NCBI GenBank assembly: GCA_936440205.1
Contig: OW387145.1
Location: 25,919,075 to 25,983,074, forward strand
DNA: 64,000 bases
Direction: 5' to 3'
DNA from: Lepidonotus clava
Taxonomy: Eukaryota; Annelida; Polychaeta; Phyllodocida; Polynoidae
The notes beneath the pieces were generated by a model that searched no databases, was not told where the DNA came from, and worked only from the letters and a program-made list of their open reading frames with translations. The position numbers and the translations under genes are program-made. Shown here piece after piece: positions 36,606 through 49,400 of the stretch; positions within the stretch are counted from its first letter, which is position 1, and every line of letters begins with the position of its first letter.

Positions 36606-38199
36606 CGTAGCCCCAACCTGGTAAATGGAATGTTTCCCCCCAAATATTACCAAACATTAGATGTTTGGTTACCATGGAAACAACAACATTTTGTCAATTT
36701 TGTCAAAAATTGTAACCCATTTGGAAAAACATGACTTGATTGTATTACCAGTCTAAACTTAAAGAGATTATCTTTTGTAGAACAAAAGTTATAAGCATGA
36801 TAGCTTTTATGACTTTTTGTTAATTTATGGAGAAAATTTTATCAAATTACTAAATATTTAGATAAATATTCAATATCCTGGCGTTTCGCCATTTTCAGGA
36901 CAACTGACAGTCCTGTGATCAACAGCCTGTAACTTCCTTGAAAATTATCCAATTTTGATATGCTTGATATCTTTTGAAAGCTTAAAACATTTTTAAGCTT
37001 TTATGCTTAATTCCCGCCTGGAGCATCCTTTCTGTGTGGTGAGACACTATAATTAATGATCTGTCTCATCTATTGAAATTTTCCAATCTAAAAACTTAGG
37101 TTATAGATATTAATAATATAAGAAGAACTGCATCATGTTCGAGGGAGTCTATACGACCCGGAGGGGATCGTCACGAGCCGAGGACAAAGCCCGAGGATCG
37201 TACAATTCTAATAAGTCAAACGAGACACCCGAGGATGACATTAAAAGTTCTTCTATATTTTATCACCCCCAAAAACATTCAATGAGCCCATTCCAATTTA
37301 CACTGACATTAAAGTTTACTATAAATATTTTTAAAATTGCTTCTGTGCTTATTCCATGAAGAGAGTTGCATAATACATAATTAACCAAAGCAATTTGGTT
37401 GACAGATTGCTCCTGGAATTGGTCAATTGCAGCTTTATATTATATTGGCCTTTTTCCAATAGGAACCAATGTTAAAGCCTGTCAGCCCAGTCTATAATGT
37501 CCAACCCTATGTTGCACTGAAATACAGCAATTTGTCAATTGATGAAATTTAAGAAGTCATAATTTATTAAATGTTTTAGAAACACTTGGTGATATAGAAA
37601 AAGTATAATTGTTGCTTATTTCAGTAGCCTCAACTCTAGGAGATAAGGATGGCATACTGTTATTTTGTCCAACCCTTGTCCAACCCTGGGATGTCCAAAT
37701 GTGGGATGGACTTATTCATGTTGAAAAGTATTAATATTAGGAGCGGTGCATAAAGCATGGCAATATGCAACACCCCCTTTGCGATAAAGGGAAGTTTTAG
37801 TTTGACATGATGGCAGGCGTTTGTTGGGGTCCTTTCACTTTAGCTGAGTGCTTTCTTTTTTAACATGGAGAAGGGGATCCACCATGCTATTGCCTATTTT
37901 TCAGGATCCGATAATAACAAACACATAGGTTTTTGGCGTATGCAGAACCAAAATCGAAACCTCTCAATTGTGATCTCTATTGTAATGCCTTAATATAACT
38001 CCATGCATTTCGTGAGACCAAAAATGACCAGTTGCAGGTGAATTCCACCAACTTCAGGGCGTGAATGGCGTGCGAATTTGATCCCAAGCAATGCGTTCAC
38101 TGCCTCATTAATTTCGCGGTTCTGGTACCTGTTAACTGCCTCTGAGTGTTGTTTGTGTGAACAGGGAGCCTTGGTCGGTCTGGGTTAGCGCACTACAGG
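36606..38199. other. Intergenic, nothing recognised
   Basis: No supported gene. A short GC-richer piece at 37138-37200 has CGAGG words but no open structure. Confidence 0.4.
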
Positions 38200-38505
38200 G
38201 GCGGGGTCACGGGGTGGAGGTGGGCATTGTTACGTCATTCAGGTAGGCTTTGTCGCCGCAACATGGCGACCACAGCTTGCAGACTGGGTCAGCAACCGAC
38301 ACACGTTCAGACCCGTTGGTCAGTTGGGAAGTTCAATGAACATAAGACGACTTGCAGCCTGTACACGGGACTCCACCAAACACCGTTTGAGGTTCTAAGC
38401 AGTGTTTTTTTTCGTGCTACCCAGAAGAAGTCTTTCTAAGTCTTACATGATGAGGATCTGCACAGGACCATCAGAGGACACTCACTTCTCATGAAACATT
38501 GAAGG
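38200..38505 (+). promoter_or_regulatory. Candidate host promoter and non-coding first exon
   Basis: A GC-richer patch contains GGGGCGGGG (Sp1-like), TTACGTCA (CRE-like, about 38231) and CAACATGGCGACC (YY1-like), then about 230 bases to a donor ATTGAAG/GTGAGT at 38506. The next good + strand acceptor before a coding exon is at 43139, so this may be the 5' exon of the ankyrin gene. No transcript evidence. Confidence 0.4.
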
Positions 38506-39661
38506 TGAGTTGTCCGTTTATCTTCTTGGTTGTTCAGTTTCATTTGCCTTTCTCTGACTGCATGGTATTGAAACGTTAGCTTCGGTAGGCATAATACAAC
38601 CGTCTACAGCAACAGTACGCATTCCCAACTTTTGGATCAACTTTTGCATTTAACCGTCTGATAAAGTTCATTATATATCATGATCACGAATTCATTGAGC
38701 AATTGATCTAGTGTAAACGTAACAGTTAGTATAGCTTACAGTCCAGCATTTGAGTGGAACCATAGGCGTACATATCTACATAATTATAATTATAATAATC
38801 ATATTACGTATCCATGTAAGTGTACACATCTCTATGGTGAAACAAAATGACTGATAACCTCTCCCTCGAGGAACACAAAGATGGTTCGGCGGGAGGAGGG
38901 GCAGATCCAACGTTAACGTTGACCAGATTATGAATTAAGGAGATCTGACGAGAATACGTCTACCAAGACTGCTGCCTCTGAATAAATTAACCTGCATTAC
39001 GTAATTGCTTTTTCACATGTTTATCAATGTTACTTGGTGTGCCAGCAACAACTACCTTCTTACTATTCACGTGGAGACATATTTCCATATTGAAAGCCTG
39101 TGTATATCAATTAAGTACTTATCACCTTGATTAAAACAAAATAATGCTGGCGTACATTTCATACTATTGCTGCGTTGTTTTAGCTTTACATCAAATTGTA
39201 GGGCAATTTTGTATCATAAAACATTCTATGATAAAACCACGATGTGGATTGGCTTCCATAAAGTTCTCTTGGCTGTGGTCTAAAAGTTATAAAGAAGGTT
39301 ATGAATTGCCTTATAGCCTAAAATAGTACACTAATGGTCACCTTAACGCCTCCAGCATATTTACAAGGCAATGCATGTCTGAGTAGGAATTAAAGATCAA
39401 CATTTTTTTTTACGTAAGGTCTTATATCAATAGTTCCTCATCATACCCAGAGCTATACATGTGCCTGATACTATTATATAACTAATACGTGTTTTAAAGT
39501 ATATAATTATAACGTTCTTTTTCGCGATTTAGACCCTAAGACTGAATCAGATAGATTTGTTTTCTCGTTTCAGTGAGTTAGGGCTTCTTAATGGCAATTG
39601 AAATATATTCTGTCGGTTTACCTATTTTGACAGATATTTAAAAAATATTTTTTTAACGAAC

Positions 39662-39692
<31 letters not shown>

Positions 39693-42600
39693 CAACAAAA
39701 ATACAAATTTATAAGTTCACAGTAGCCTATGTATTACATATAACCCTTTCACTATGCCAGATGCCTTGAGGCAGCACCAGCATATATATATATATATATA
39801 TATATATTATACATACATAATAAAGCCGAAGGGGGCACAAAGCAATTGTTATTGTCCTGATTTGCACATGCCATAGAGGGCTTTACGTGATAACCGGGGC
39901 AATAACAATTTTGCTGAGTGTGTCCACAGCCTGTACTTAATGTACTATAATATCATATCCATTACACAGGAAATGTTGAATCTTTTTTTTACTGAAAACA
40001 TAAAAATTGGTATTAGGCCTTACAGACAGCCATCTTTCATTCACCAGTCTCTGATAGGGCAGGACACTGGTAAAAGTAAAGGCGCTGGAATCGTGATATA
40101 GTATAAATATATGTAGGGCCTAGATATCTGGAAGCATCACCAGCATGTACCGTTTAATACTAAATATCTAACAATAATTTACTGTTTTAATTTGTTGTAC
40201 CTAATAATGGACATCTTAAAAAATGATTTTTTCATTTCATATTTAAGTTTACATTGGTTGCAATGGGAGCATTATGCTATTATGTGGCGTCTTTTGGGTC
40301 TACATGTATAAAGAAGGCGCGAAAAGACAGTTCATGTGTTTTGGTGATCATGTTGCGTTCCTACTGCATAATTAATACAGAGATACTTGCATTTTACTGA
40401 AGATTATCAATGAAGTACAAGAAATGTTAACGGAGCTGTCTGGTCGGTTTGCGCTGGAGTTTCCTGCATGGCAGTCAGTGTGAACAATAGCCTGTGACAT
40501 CAGGGGGGGCATACGGCCTACCTGACCCATGCCTGTGAGTCTGAAAATGTAAATTGTTGAAACTACTTCTCAGAAAATTAGGTAAAAGTTACAGAGTGTA
40601 ATATCCATATGTGACTTCACACTGTGAATTGTCATGGACCTTAGATCCCGGGCCTTAGATATATATTATCTTTCTTAAATACCAAGCATTTTCATGTAGT
40701 CCTTTGATATGAATAGTGAGTCAATGCCTGACATGACGTCACCAGCATTGTCCAGGGTTGCCTCCTCTAGATTCGCACTTAAATTGTAAGACTGGCTTCA
40801 CACTTAGAACAATAGATTGCTATGTCTACTGCACAGGTCGACTATTAAACTGGCATAAGATATGTGTTAATAGTACAACAACATAGCTAACCAAATTTTT
40901 AAAATTGCTCTAATGCAGTAAGTTGGTTGTCTTACAACCCTAAATGAAGGTTATGGTGGTGTAGGGAAGGGGTAAATACGGAAACTTAAGTTTATCCACA
41001 CCCTCAGTGGGAGGTCTTGACAATATAAGGTTGTGAATAGGCCATTATCTTTGAGGGATGGACACTGAGACGTGCGGCTTAACGGGACGGGTGATTCTGG
41101 GTGAGTGGCGCATTCAGGTGCTGCACATACACCTGTCAGGTGCGACAGGCCAGTGCTGATGCTACTTCCACCTCTCCCTCTGGAAGGAGCCAGGTGTCAG
41201 CTTGGTACTTTATTCACCATACAGCTGCTCCCCATATCATTCATTTATTAGGATATGATATCAATTGTCCTTAAATCTTAGTTATCATTCAACCCAATTA
41301 GCTCAGAGATACCTGGTTCAGTATACGATTCACCGGACCAAGAATATAATTATGAACATTGCTACCAATCCATGCAAAATGAGCAATTTTTTAAATATTA
41401 TTTCTTTAAGCCCCAAAACCATTTAACAGCAAACGTTTTGGGAGGTTAGGTTGCATTTGAATTACTGTTTACAGTTGCGCTGCCACTGCGAGTCCCTTCT
41501 CCGAGTCAACATAGAGTACATACATAACAGTCATATGCTATTATGTATGTCTATGGTGTGAAAGATCAACGGATATTTTTGTTATTTCGGAAGCCTCTCA
41601 TCTTTAAATAAGGAGGACCTGCTTTACAGAACTAATTACTTACATGTAATCATGTTTTGTACAATGGGTTACGTTAATCAAATGCGAACACATCTGATAC
41701 CAGAACGCATCTCAATGTTATGCGTATCTCTATTTTTTTAAGAGTCGTATTGGAGAAAGTTGGGGTATCTATTTAGTTGGGCATTGATCACAATAGCATA
41801 TTCACGATGGAATGTTTTATGTCTTTTATCCCGTGTCAGTGATGTATTTCAATATCTGCAACTGTAATCTGATAATATACTCGTGTAGGCAGGTAAACGC
41901 TTAGCTCCTCATACCTGGACGGCATGGCACAGGTGTGCCCAACACTCCAGGCGGGCAGTGTGGCATTGGGACTGCCTACAGAAGATGACCTGCCTGGTTA
42001 TATATAAACGTAGCAGGGTTGCATTCAAGGTCTGATTCCTCCAGGGTGTGGGATGCAGACATTATCTCCTGAGATAACCACTACAGGCTGATGCTTATAA
42101 AACCTGCCATCAAGAAGAAGAATGAGAAGGCCTGGCTGTACCCAATACTGCTGAAGATGCCATGCTATGGATTATTTCATTAACACATTCAAAAAGGAAG
42201 ATGTTTATTTGAATTCCACGTCTTTCTAAAACCACGTCTTTCTAATGCAAAATCGCTTGGATATAGCCGGTTACTATTAGGATTAATTTCTTTTCTCATT
42301 TCAAAGGCCTCGTGCCTTCGTTGCATTGGACGAGGAACAACGTTGTCCCAGAATTAATACTATAGATTAGCCTAATTGCCCAGCACGAGCTGTTGTTATT
42401 CTACGTACTTCTAGGTAGAGCAGAAAAACCGGGGCCTGGTAGGTGGTTAGGTCGGACTCAGGGTCACCACAGGGATCCAGCACTAAGCAGCCAGGGAACA
42501 GGCAATAGTGTGTGGCCCTTATATTTAAACCAGGAGCGCCTTTCGGACTACCTCTTATTGCCACTGCAGGATAGTTTCTGGTTGTGTTACGAGCGTATTA

Positions 42601-43139
42601 AATACCGAATTAGATGCCATGTCAGGAACCAATATTTCAATGAAGCTTAACTAAATATTACTAACGGAAGTTGAACACACAAGTTATACATTTCACAATT
42701 AGGGATTTTGATTGCAAGGATTACAAAGGCATTTGTGGTTTTTATTGCAAATGCAAAGGCAAAATGACAATCTTGTGAAGAGGTTGGCCTAGACTGAGTG
42801 AAGGTGCGTTAAATTGATTAAGAGCATCGACGTTGGAATACGAGACTTCTTATACATAAAGCACCAAGGTCGCCAGCAATTCCGTCATCACGCTGATTAT
42901 TGATTGTGTACACTTGTCACTGCTTTTGCCTACTTAGTATCAATCGATACACATTTAAAACGCAAAGTGACGTTTGACCTTTCATTGTATTCCTGATCGA
43001 AAACACTATGACTTGACAGGTACAGACGCAAAAAACAGTACTTGAAAAACAAAATGATATGTTCAATCAAAACAGGTGTGAAGAACTATCCTTAATACTT
43101 TAATATCAAATCTCGGGATGTATTATATTCCTATTTAGA
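38506..43139. other. Probable first intron of the ankyrin gene, repeats only
   Basis: No coding exon supported. Contains two TA microsatellites (39665-39692 and 39782-39808), CAGGTG/CACCTG boxes at 41117-41145, and a TATA-like TATATATAAACG at about 41999 that might be an alternative promoter. Confidence 0.4.
39665..39692. repeat. TA microsatellite
   Basis: About 14 TA units; a second run of 13 units lies at 39782-39808. Confidence 0.9.
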
Positions 43140-43159
43140 TACTCTCTCTATGTAAAACT

Positions 43160-44992
43160 ATGACCGCTGCCATCGAACCTCACACCAAAGAGCTCTGGGA
43201 TGCCCTTTTATCGTGCGACCAGGCTGCCGTTCAGGACGTGTTATCCCGCAAACATGGGAAAGTCAAAGAGGGCTGTGAGACATTGGTTCCCAGCAACTTC
43301 TTGTGGCATTCAGAAATCAAAGATGAGCTCTCGGCCCTCCACTATGTGGCAATGATAGGTGATGTTGACCTTCTCTATGACATGATCTGGAGGTCAAAGG
43401 GATTGAATTTGAATGTCAAGTCTGCCTGCTTTGAATGGACGCCACTGCAATATGCAATATATGGTGATCACGTGAATGTAGTCAAGCTACTCCTAGACAA
43501 TGGAGCAAGTGTCAATGTTCAGGATAGTGACGGTGTCTCAGGGCTTCATTTGGCCGTGTCTAAGACAAACCTGGTTATTGTAGAGCTTCTACTAAAACAA
43601 GGCGCAAAGGTTAACATCCAGGACAAGAAGGGGGATACACCTTTGCATTTTTGCTTAGGACTACTTAGTACTGCTTCGAAAGAAGCTCCCACCCATGAAA
43701 GGGTAAAGATAACGGAGCTATTGGTGGTGTCTGGGGCCTCTGTGAAACTCATGAACAACCTGGGCGACACTGCAATGCATTTCTGCCTGCGTTACCACAA
43801 CGGGGCTGCCTTTTGTAGACTCCTCCTGGGCAAGCCGGGAGCGACAGACTGCCTCCACATAACCAACGACATGGGGCACGTTCCCCTCCAGGTGGCGGAG
43901 GACCCCGACACCCTGGAGTTGCTACTTCTGCAAGGATCTAACATCAACTTTCAAGGACCCGACGGAAGAACCACTCTGCACATGCGCGCGCGTCGGCCGG
44001 AGCTGGTGACGTTGCTGTTGGACTACAAGGCTGACGTGAACGTCGTGGACAACCAGGGCCGGACGCCGCTACACGTGGCCCTCAGCGACGAGCTCGTGCC
44101 CCTGGAGAGTGTGTGTCACCTGCTCATGTCCATGGGGGACGTTAACATCAAGGACAACAGCGGCAATGCCCCATTGCACCTGGCCTGTCGCCTCCAGCGT
44201 CGATTAGCAGCGGGAGGTGCCGCCGACCCCGTCATAGACCTACTCGTTAACCAGGGAGCACTTGTGAACCTGAGGAACAAGGCCGGCGAGACGCCGCTGT
44301 TCCTTGCAGTTCGCCATGCCAACTACCAGCAGGCCGGTGAGCTGCTCACCTCAGGAGCGTCTCCCCACATCCCAGATAACCGCGGAGTTGCTCCCGCCGC
44401 ACTCGACCCCAAGTGGGCCACAAGGGCCATTCCGGATCGGCTCAAGAAGGTTCGCGCAAAATCGCCAAGGAGGATGAAAGAAAGACGAGGCCTTTCAAAG
44501 TCAGAATTAAAGGTTAATCAACATGAGAATGAACAAAATGGGTCCAATCCCACCGTCGTTAGTTTAGAATCTAATCACACAGTGCACACAGAAAAACGGA
44601 ATTTAAAAATGCCCTCCTCTTCCAGTCTGGAACCTATGTGTCGAACGGAGAACAGTGGGAAGCTTCAGCCATGTGGGTTGGACTCCAACAATGACCCTTT
44701 AACTCACACTATCTGCCCCGACAGTGTACAGAGTACGCATACGCAGGTCGGGCAGGTTAGCAGTGTACGCAGACAGCTGGCCTGTCTGCAGGACCAAGTG
44801 AGTAGCTTCAGGTCGGTGTTAGAGAAGTGCGCCGACCCTGACGGCCAGATTGGCGACGAGGATCTCCTGTCACTGATTCAAAACGAGCCGGACACCAAGA
44901 CAAATGATAACGTAGCAGAGGACTTCTCGTATCTCAGGAAGGAAGTTGTGTCGTTGGCGAAAGAACTCGAGAACGCTTTCTTAGATTCTTAG
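43160..44992 (+). CDS. Ankyrin-repeat protein with C-terminal coiled coil
   Basis: A single 610-codon frame. Residues about 55-420 hold some ten ankyrin repeats, several with the canonical TPLH or TPLHVA turn (GDTPLHFCLG, GRTPLHVALS, NAPLHLACR, GETPLFLAV) and LLL.GA.VN helices. Then come a basic Ser-rich linker, a low-complexity region and a helical end (RRQLACLQDQVSSF and YLRKEVVSLAKELENAF) likely to form a coiled coil. There is no signal peptide or membrane span, so it is probably a cytoplasmic or nuclear scaffold. The number and spacing of repeats recall NF-kB inhibitors, but no PEST or Rel signature is seen, so the name stays open. An acceptor (CCTATTTAG) at 43131-43139 lies 20 bases before the ATG, implying an upstream non-coding exon. 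GC content peaks mid-gene. Confidence 0.9.
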   Translation: MTAAIEPHTKELWDALLSCDQAAVQDVLSRKHGKVKEGCETLVPSNFLWHSEIKDELSALHYVAMIGDVDLLYDMIWRSKGLNLNVKSACFEWTPLQYAIYGDHVNVVKLLLDNGASVNVQDSDGVSGLHLAVSKTNLVIVELLLKQGAKVNIQDKKGDTPLHFCLGLLSTASKEAPTHERVKITELLVVSGASVKLMNNLGDTAMHFCLRYHNGAAFCRLLLGKPGATDCLHITNDMGHVPLQVAEDPDTLELLLLQGSNINFQGPDGRTTLHMRARRPELVTLLLDYKADVNVVDNQGRTPLHVALSDELVPLESVCHLLMSMGDVNIKDNSGNAPLHLACRLQRRLAAGGAADPVIDLLVNQGALVNLRNKAGETPLFLAVRHANYQQAGELLTSGASPHIPDNRGVAPAALDPKWATRAIPDRLKKVRAKSPRRMKERRGLSKSELKVNQHENEQNGSNPTVVSLESNHTVHTEKRNLKMPSSSSLEPMCRTENSGKLQPCGLDSNNDPLTHTICPDSVQSTHTQVGQVSSVRRQLACLQDQVSSFRSVLEKCADPDGQIGDEDLLSLIQNEPDTKTNDNVAEDFSYLRKEVVSLAKELENAFLDS

Positions 44993-45463
44993 CTCAATAT
45001 CCATGCTTCCTTTAAACAAGACGCTGCGCATAATAGTCAAAGTATTAGCGATTGATACGTTTCATGTTAATGAAGTGCCAGTGGATTGAATATAATGTCT
45101 CAATAAGTATGAGACTTCAAAGCAGTTTTTATATTCTTCACAACTTATGGCGGTGTAACTCCTCTGTATGTTCAGAACATCCCAACCTCTTCTAATGGGG
45201 TGTATTCTTATAAATGAAATGGCCAATTGGGCCAATTGGGCCAAGTCATCATCTAAATCACATCATTCCACTGATGAAAGGCCTTTTCATACTTGCCTAT
45301 CTTCTTACTTTCTTCGATATATTTACTCGTGTAGTCAAAGTTCTGTGACATACTTATTTTGCCTCAAAACATTTTTTGAATATTATTGTTATCGACATCC
45401 TTATTTCTTTCCTCAGTTTAAAAGTCCGCTGTCGAAGCTCTTCACTGTAGTCTCGGTAAAATT

Positions 45464-45469
45464 AATAAA
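45464..45469 (+). terminator. Poly-A signal candidate of the ankyrin gene
   Basis: AATAAA about 470 bases after the stop codon, the first good match downstream. Confidence 0.45.
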
Positions 45470-45887
45470 GACAAGACTATCATGCACAATAGTTTAAGTA
45501 TAATTGCTGTTGTAGTCTGTTTATAGAAATTGTATCATTAATCGTTTGTCGTAATCAAAACTAACAACGGGCAGACAACTATTCCACTCGAGATGCAAAT
45601 GGGGGTAAAACGAAAACCCTTAGAAATATAGTAATTGTGAAAGTGTGAGGACCTGTTAACGATCTGTACACGTGCATTAAATAGGTTTCTTTAATCGTTC
45701 TGAACCAACACCATGTGTTAGGTTAGTATTTCGTTTCTTCTCAAAACCCACTCAGCCTTGACAAACAGATAACATAATGGACACCTATGTGCATATAAAG
45801 GTGTTGAAAAAACCCAACTCGACGAGGGTGTTGTAAGACGACTTGTTGATTGATCTTTAATGAAATAGACATTCAAAATCAGGCTTC

Positions 45888-45922
45888 ATCGACATGTTTC
45901 GACATTTGACTGTGTTCATCAG
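45888..45922 (-). ncRNA. Hammerhead-ribozyme-like core (Penelope-type)
   Basis: Read leftward: CTGATGA, ACA stem, eight-base loop, TGT stem, CGAAA, palindromic CATG as minimal helix III, then TC. This is the arrangement of minimal type I hammerheads described in Penelope-like retroelements. Helix I pairing is weak by eye (one base pair then an internal loop). No reverse transcriptase remains nearby, so this would be an isolated terminal fragment. Confidence 0.4.
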
Positions 45923-46037
45923 GCAGTGCATAATTTCAATTTGAATACATAAACCAATGTATACAACAATAATGACATGAACCCTGGTTTATGAGGGCAA
46001 TAAAACTACATAGACCACCTTGCTCTTCTAATTTTAG

Positions 46038-46090
46038 GTTATCCACGGGCAGTTAATTCGTTTCAAGAAATTCCTACAAAAGGCTGAATC
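46038..46090 (+). other. Possible 5' UTR exon of galactosyltransferase gene 1
   Basis: TTCTAATTTTAG before and GTAAGTACC after bracket 53 bases without a start codon, 310 bases before the coding exon whose ATG directly follows its own acceptor. A TATA-like CATATAAAG lies at about 45792. Confidence 0.35.
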
Positions 46091-46400
46091 GTAAGTACCA
46101 TTTACTGAATAGCTTTTACTTACTATTATTATGATATGATTTATTTAATTGACATCAGTCTCATTGATCTAGATGTTTATATGGATTCAACATACGGGTT
46201 TCGTATTTCAAATTCGAGGGTACAATTTAGGACAAACTATGGTTCATAGGAATGTCCATTCGTATAGCATGTCAGATATATATTTTTTAAATCTAGTATT
46301 ATTCATTCACTTCTATAGAATTATATTCTAATTCATTAACGTCTCCATGTGAGTGACAAATGAAACACAAAACTGTAATACCAGTTTAATCTGTTTTCAG

Positions 46401-49400
46401 ATGTTTCCTATCAAATATCTTAGAAGTCTCCTGAATCCCAAGACAGCAATTCGCTCAAAACGGAGTCGCCTAGTCATCGGAGCCATCACAATAGCATTAT
46501 GCATCAGTGCTCTATCTCTACACTCCACCGCAAACGGTTCTTTGAATAATATTAGATATGTGGAAACGCCAATTGAACACAAAAAAGAAAATATCTTAAA
46601 TATTTTAAATATACCAACACCTGCAACAAATCTTCCTCCCACAACACAAGCGACCACAAAAACTCCAGACTGTTTATGCCCACGTGAGCCTCCAGGCCTT
46701 CGTAAGTAAAGTTCTTTGTTCATTACATTATTATCAAAATTGTTAATAAGCCATTGAAAAAATTGCAGTTCACAGAGATAAGACTATTCTACCATTGAGC
46801 GATAGTTAACACGTTAATGCCGCAGAAAAAGATACTTACCCAGGGGCGGATCCAAGATTTTTTTTTTTTAAAGGGGCGGGGGGGGGGGGGGGGGGGGGGC
46901 GTGCTATAGCAAAATTTTCTCCCGCACCCTTCGGGGGCAGGAATTTCACATTAAAAAATGTAATATTCGGTCAAAAATCCGCGCCTGTTAATACCGATAC
47001 AAGTGTTTTGTAAAACATGTCTTTAGTTTTATAAATCAAAGCTAATATGTATTGTTGAATTATATCCGAATCGTGGTTGCACACATGCAAGGTATCGAGT
47101 ATAGTCGTGTTAAAAACAACTTGCACCATTTTTCATACCTGAACGTTTTTATTAATTTTTTCTTTAGTCGGTTTCATCCCAGCACGGATGGACGTGAGAA
47201 ACTGGACCGACCTGGAGGCGGACCACCCGGAGTTATACACCGGGGGCTCCTGGAGACCCAAACATTGTGTGGCCCGCAACCGTGTGGCCATACTGATCCC
47301 TTACCGCGACCGGCCCGAACATCTTCGGATCTTCCTCGACAACATACACGCCTTTCTTCAGAAGCAACAGCACGATTATCGCATCTATGTAGTAGAGCAG
47401 GTAGGCAATTGAGCTAGGAGGAGCCGTCAGGACCCAATTAATAATTAAGAAGAAACACAGACCAATACAATGTCTTATGGTCAGTGATTCCACTGATTAC
47501 AAACAGTTTTTGCACCCGAGAATCCCCGTTCGGGTTATTTCCAATAATGTCACCATATTTTTGTGATGGATGGAATAACCAAGAATTAAATAAGAGACGG
47601 GACCGTCTATTCCCACCTCTTCACATCCATACCTCCATGCTGCGCACTGATTGAAGTAATCGCGCATTGGGCACAAATCATCGCGCATGGGGCACAAATC
47701 ATTGCGCATGGGACACAAATCATTGCGCATGGAACACAAATCATTGCGTGTGGGGCGACACCTTGAAGAAATCATCGCTGAAGGGTTGGAGACGTCCAAG
47801 TCATCGCGCATGGGCCGTGGAGGTGCGACCATGCGCGATTACTTGGTGTCCATATACGCGATGACTTGGTGTCCATGCGCGATGATTTGGCAGCCTCAAC
47901 ACCTCCATGGGTAGCCACGCACGCTGACGAAAATTATCGTGCATGGTGTCCTTCTGTGGGTGAGGTGATTCATGGAGGTGTCAATAGAACTGCCCATAAG
48001 GGACACTTATCATGAAATGCTCGATTGATGAACTCAATTTCGAAAATGAGGCCGCGGGTGTAACGAATAATTTGGCAATATTTGATGGCAGAACTAACCC
48101 TTTAGACCACAATCCAGCCATAGCCGCCCGAGGGTGTATTCCCCAATCCGGTCATAGCCGCCCGGAAAAATGACAATTTTTCCTTAATTTTTCAATATTT
48201 TTTCCCATATGAAAATACTTTAATAATGAGTTTTCAACATTCAAAAATAGCAAATATATTATATCATTAAAAAAGCTTATCTTGTCCCAATTCAATACTT
48301 CAAACCAGGTGTTTATAATTCTTATTGCCATTGGTGGATGAGCATTTGAAATTTCTCAATCAAAAGAAATTTAAGGAATTCCTGAGGGAAATCCACCTAA
48401 TTCCTAGGGAAATACAGCAATTCATAGTCGCAATATGTGGGGTCTAAAGGGTTAACCATCTTCCCGAATAGTAATGTCTAATCATTTTACAGCCTAACAG
48501 ACCAGTCATACTGCTACGGAACTGTGAATAGATGTTATCACTTTATTAGATTTGATAATGCCTACGGAAATAACCATTTAATTTTTCCAGTTCAACAGTA
48601 GACCCATTAAGTGATTTACAGAACATGTTACATAAAGTGTTCAGGAGCATCGAATTCCTATTGTAGAAATACACACATGTGGTCCTACTTAATTACTGAA
48701 CCACACTTTTCTTGTTTTTTTTTCAGAACGGCTCTGCTCTTTTCAACAGGGCCTCACTACTTAACGTTGCTTTCAAAGAGGCAGTAAAAGACTACGACTG
48801 GCAGTGTTTCGCTTTCCACGATGTTGACAATATACCCCTGAACGACAAAAACATATACAGCTGTCCCGACCTGCCCAGGCAGATGGCTACATCACTCAAA
48901 AAGAGCACACAAATCAAGTAAGTACCTCCAGCCCACAATTTTGCTTCTTCCCCTCCCCCCCCCCCCCCCGCCAAACACAGAAGGACAAACACCCCCAAAT
49001 CATTAGTATCCTCCTAAAAACCCTAACGAGAAAGGTGAACTCTATAGTTATGATCTTGAGCTCGATCTATCACCAAAACTCAATCCTAAACTTCTGTCCA
49101 ACCTAACTCTAGACTATGGCTTGGAGTGGGGGAAGCTGGGCAGATTTTGTTACTTCGTTCACCTGGCAATCAATTGTTGATTAGGTTTTTTTTTTACCAA
49201 GTGGGGGATGGAGATACTAGGAATGTGCATACATGAGGTATAGGCCTATGTCTGAGGTATGTATGTGCGATTACTAATATTTTGGCCATATGGAAAAGAG
49301 GGTGTTACATCATGTTGGTATTTGGAAGATTGTCTCAGAATTTCATCTTTGTAAGAATTAAAGTTGGACATTAAGTTAACTAATTTGATATTCCAGGAAT

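Noticed and set aside
47658-47762. Regular 21-bp repeats resembling a CRISPR array
   Set aside because: No spacers between repeats, eukaryotic intron context; a minisatellite.
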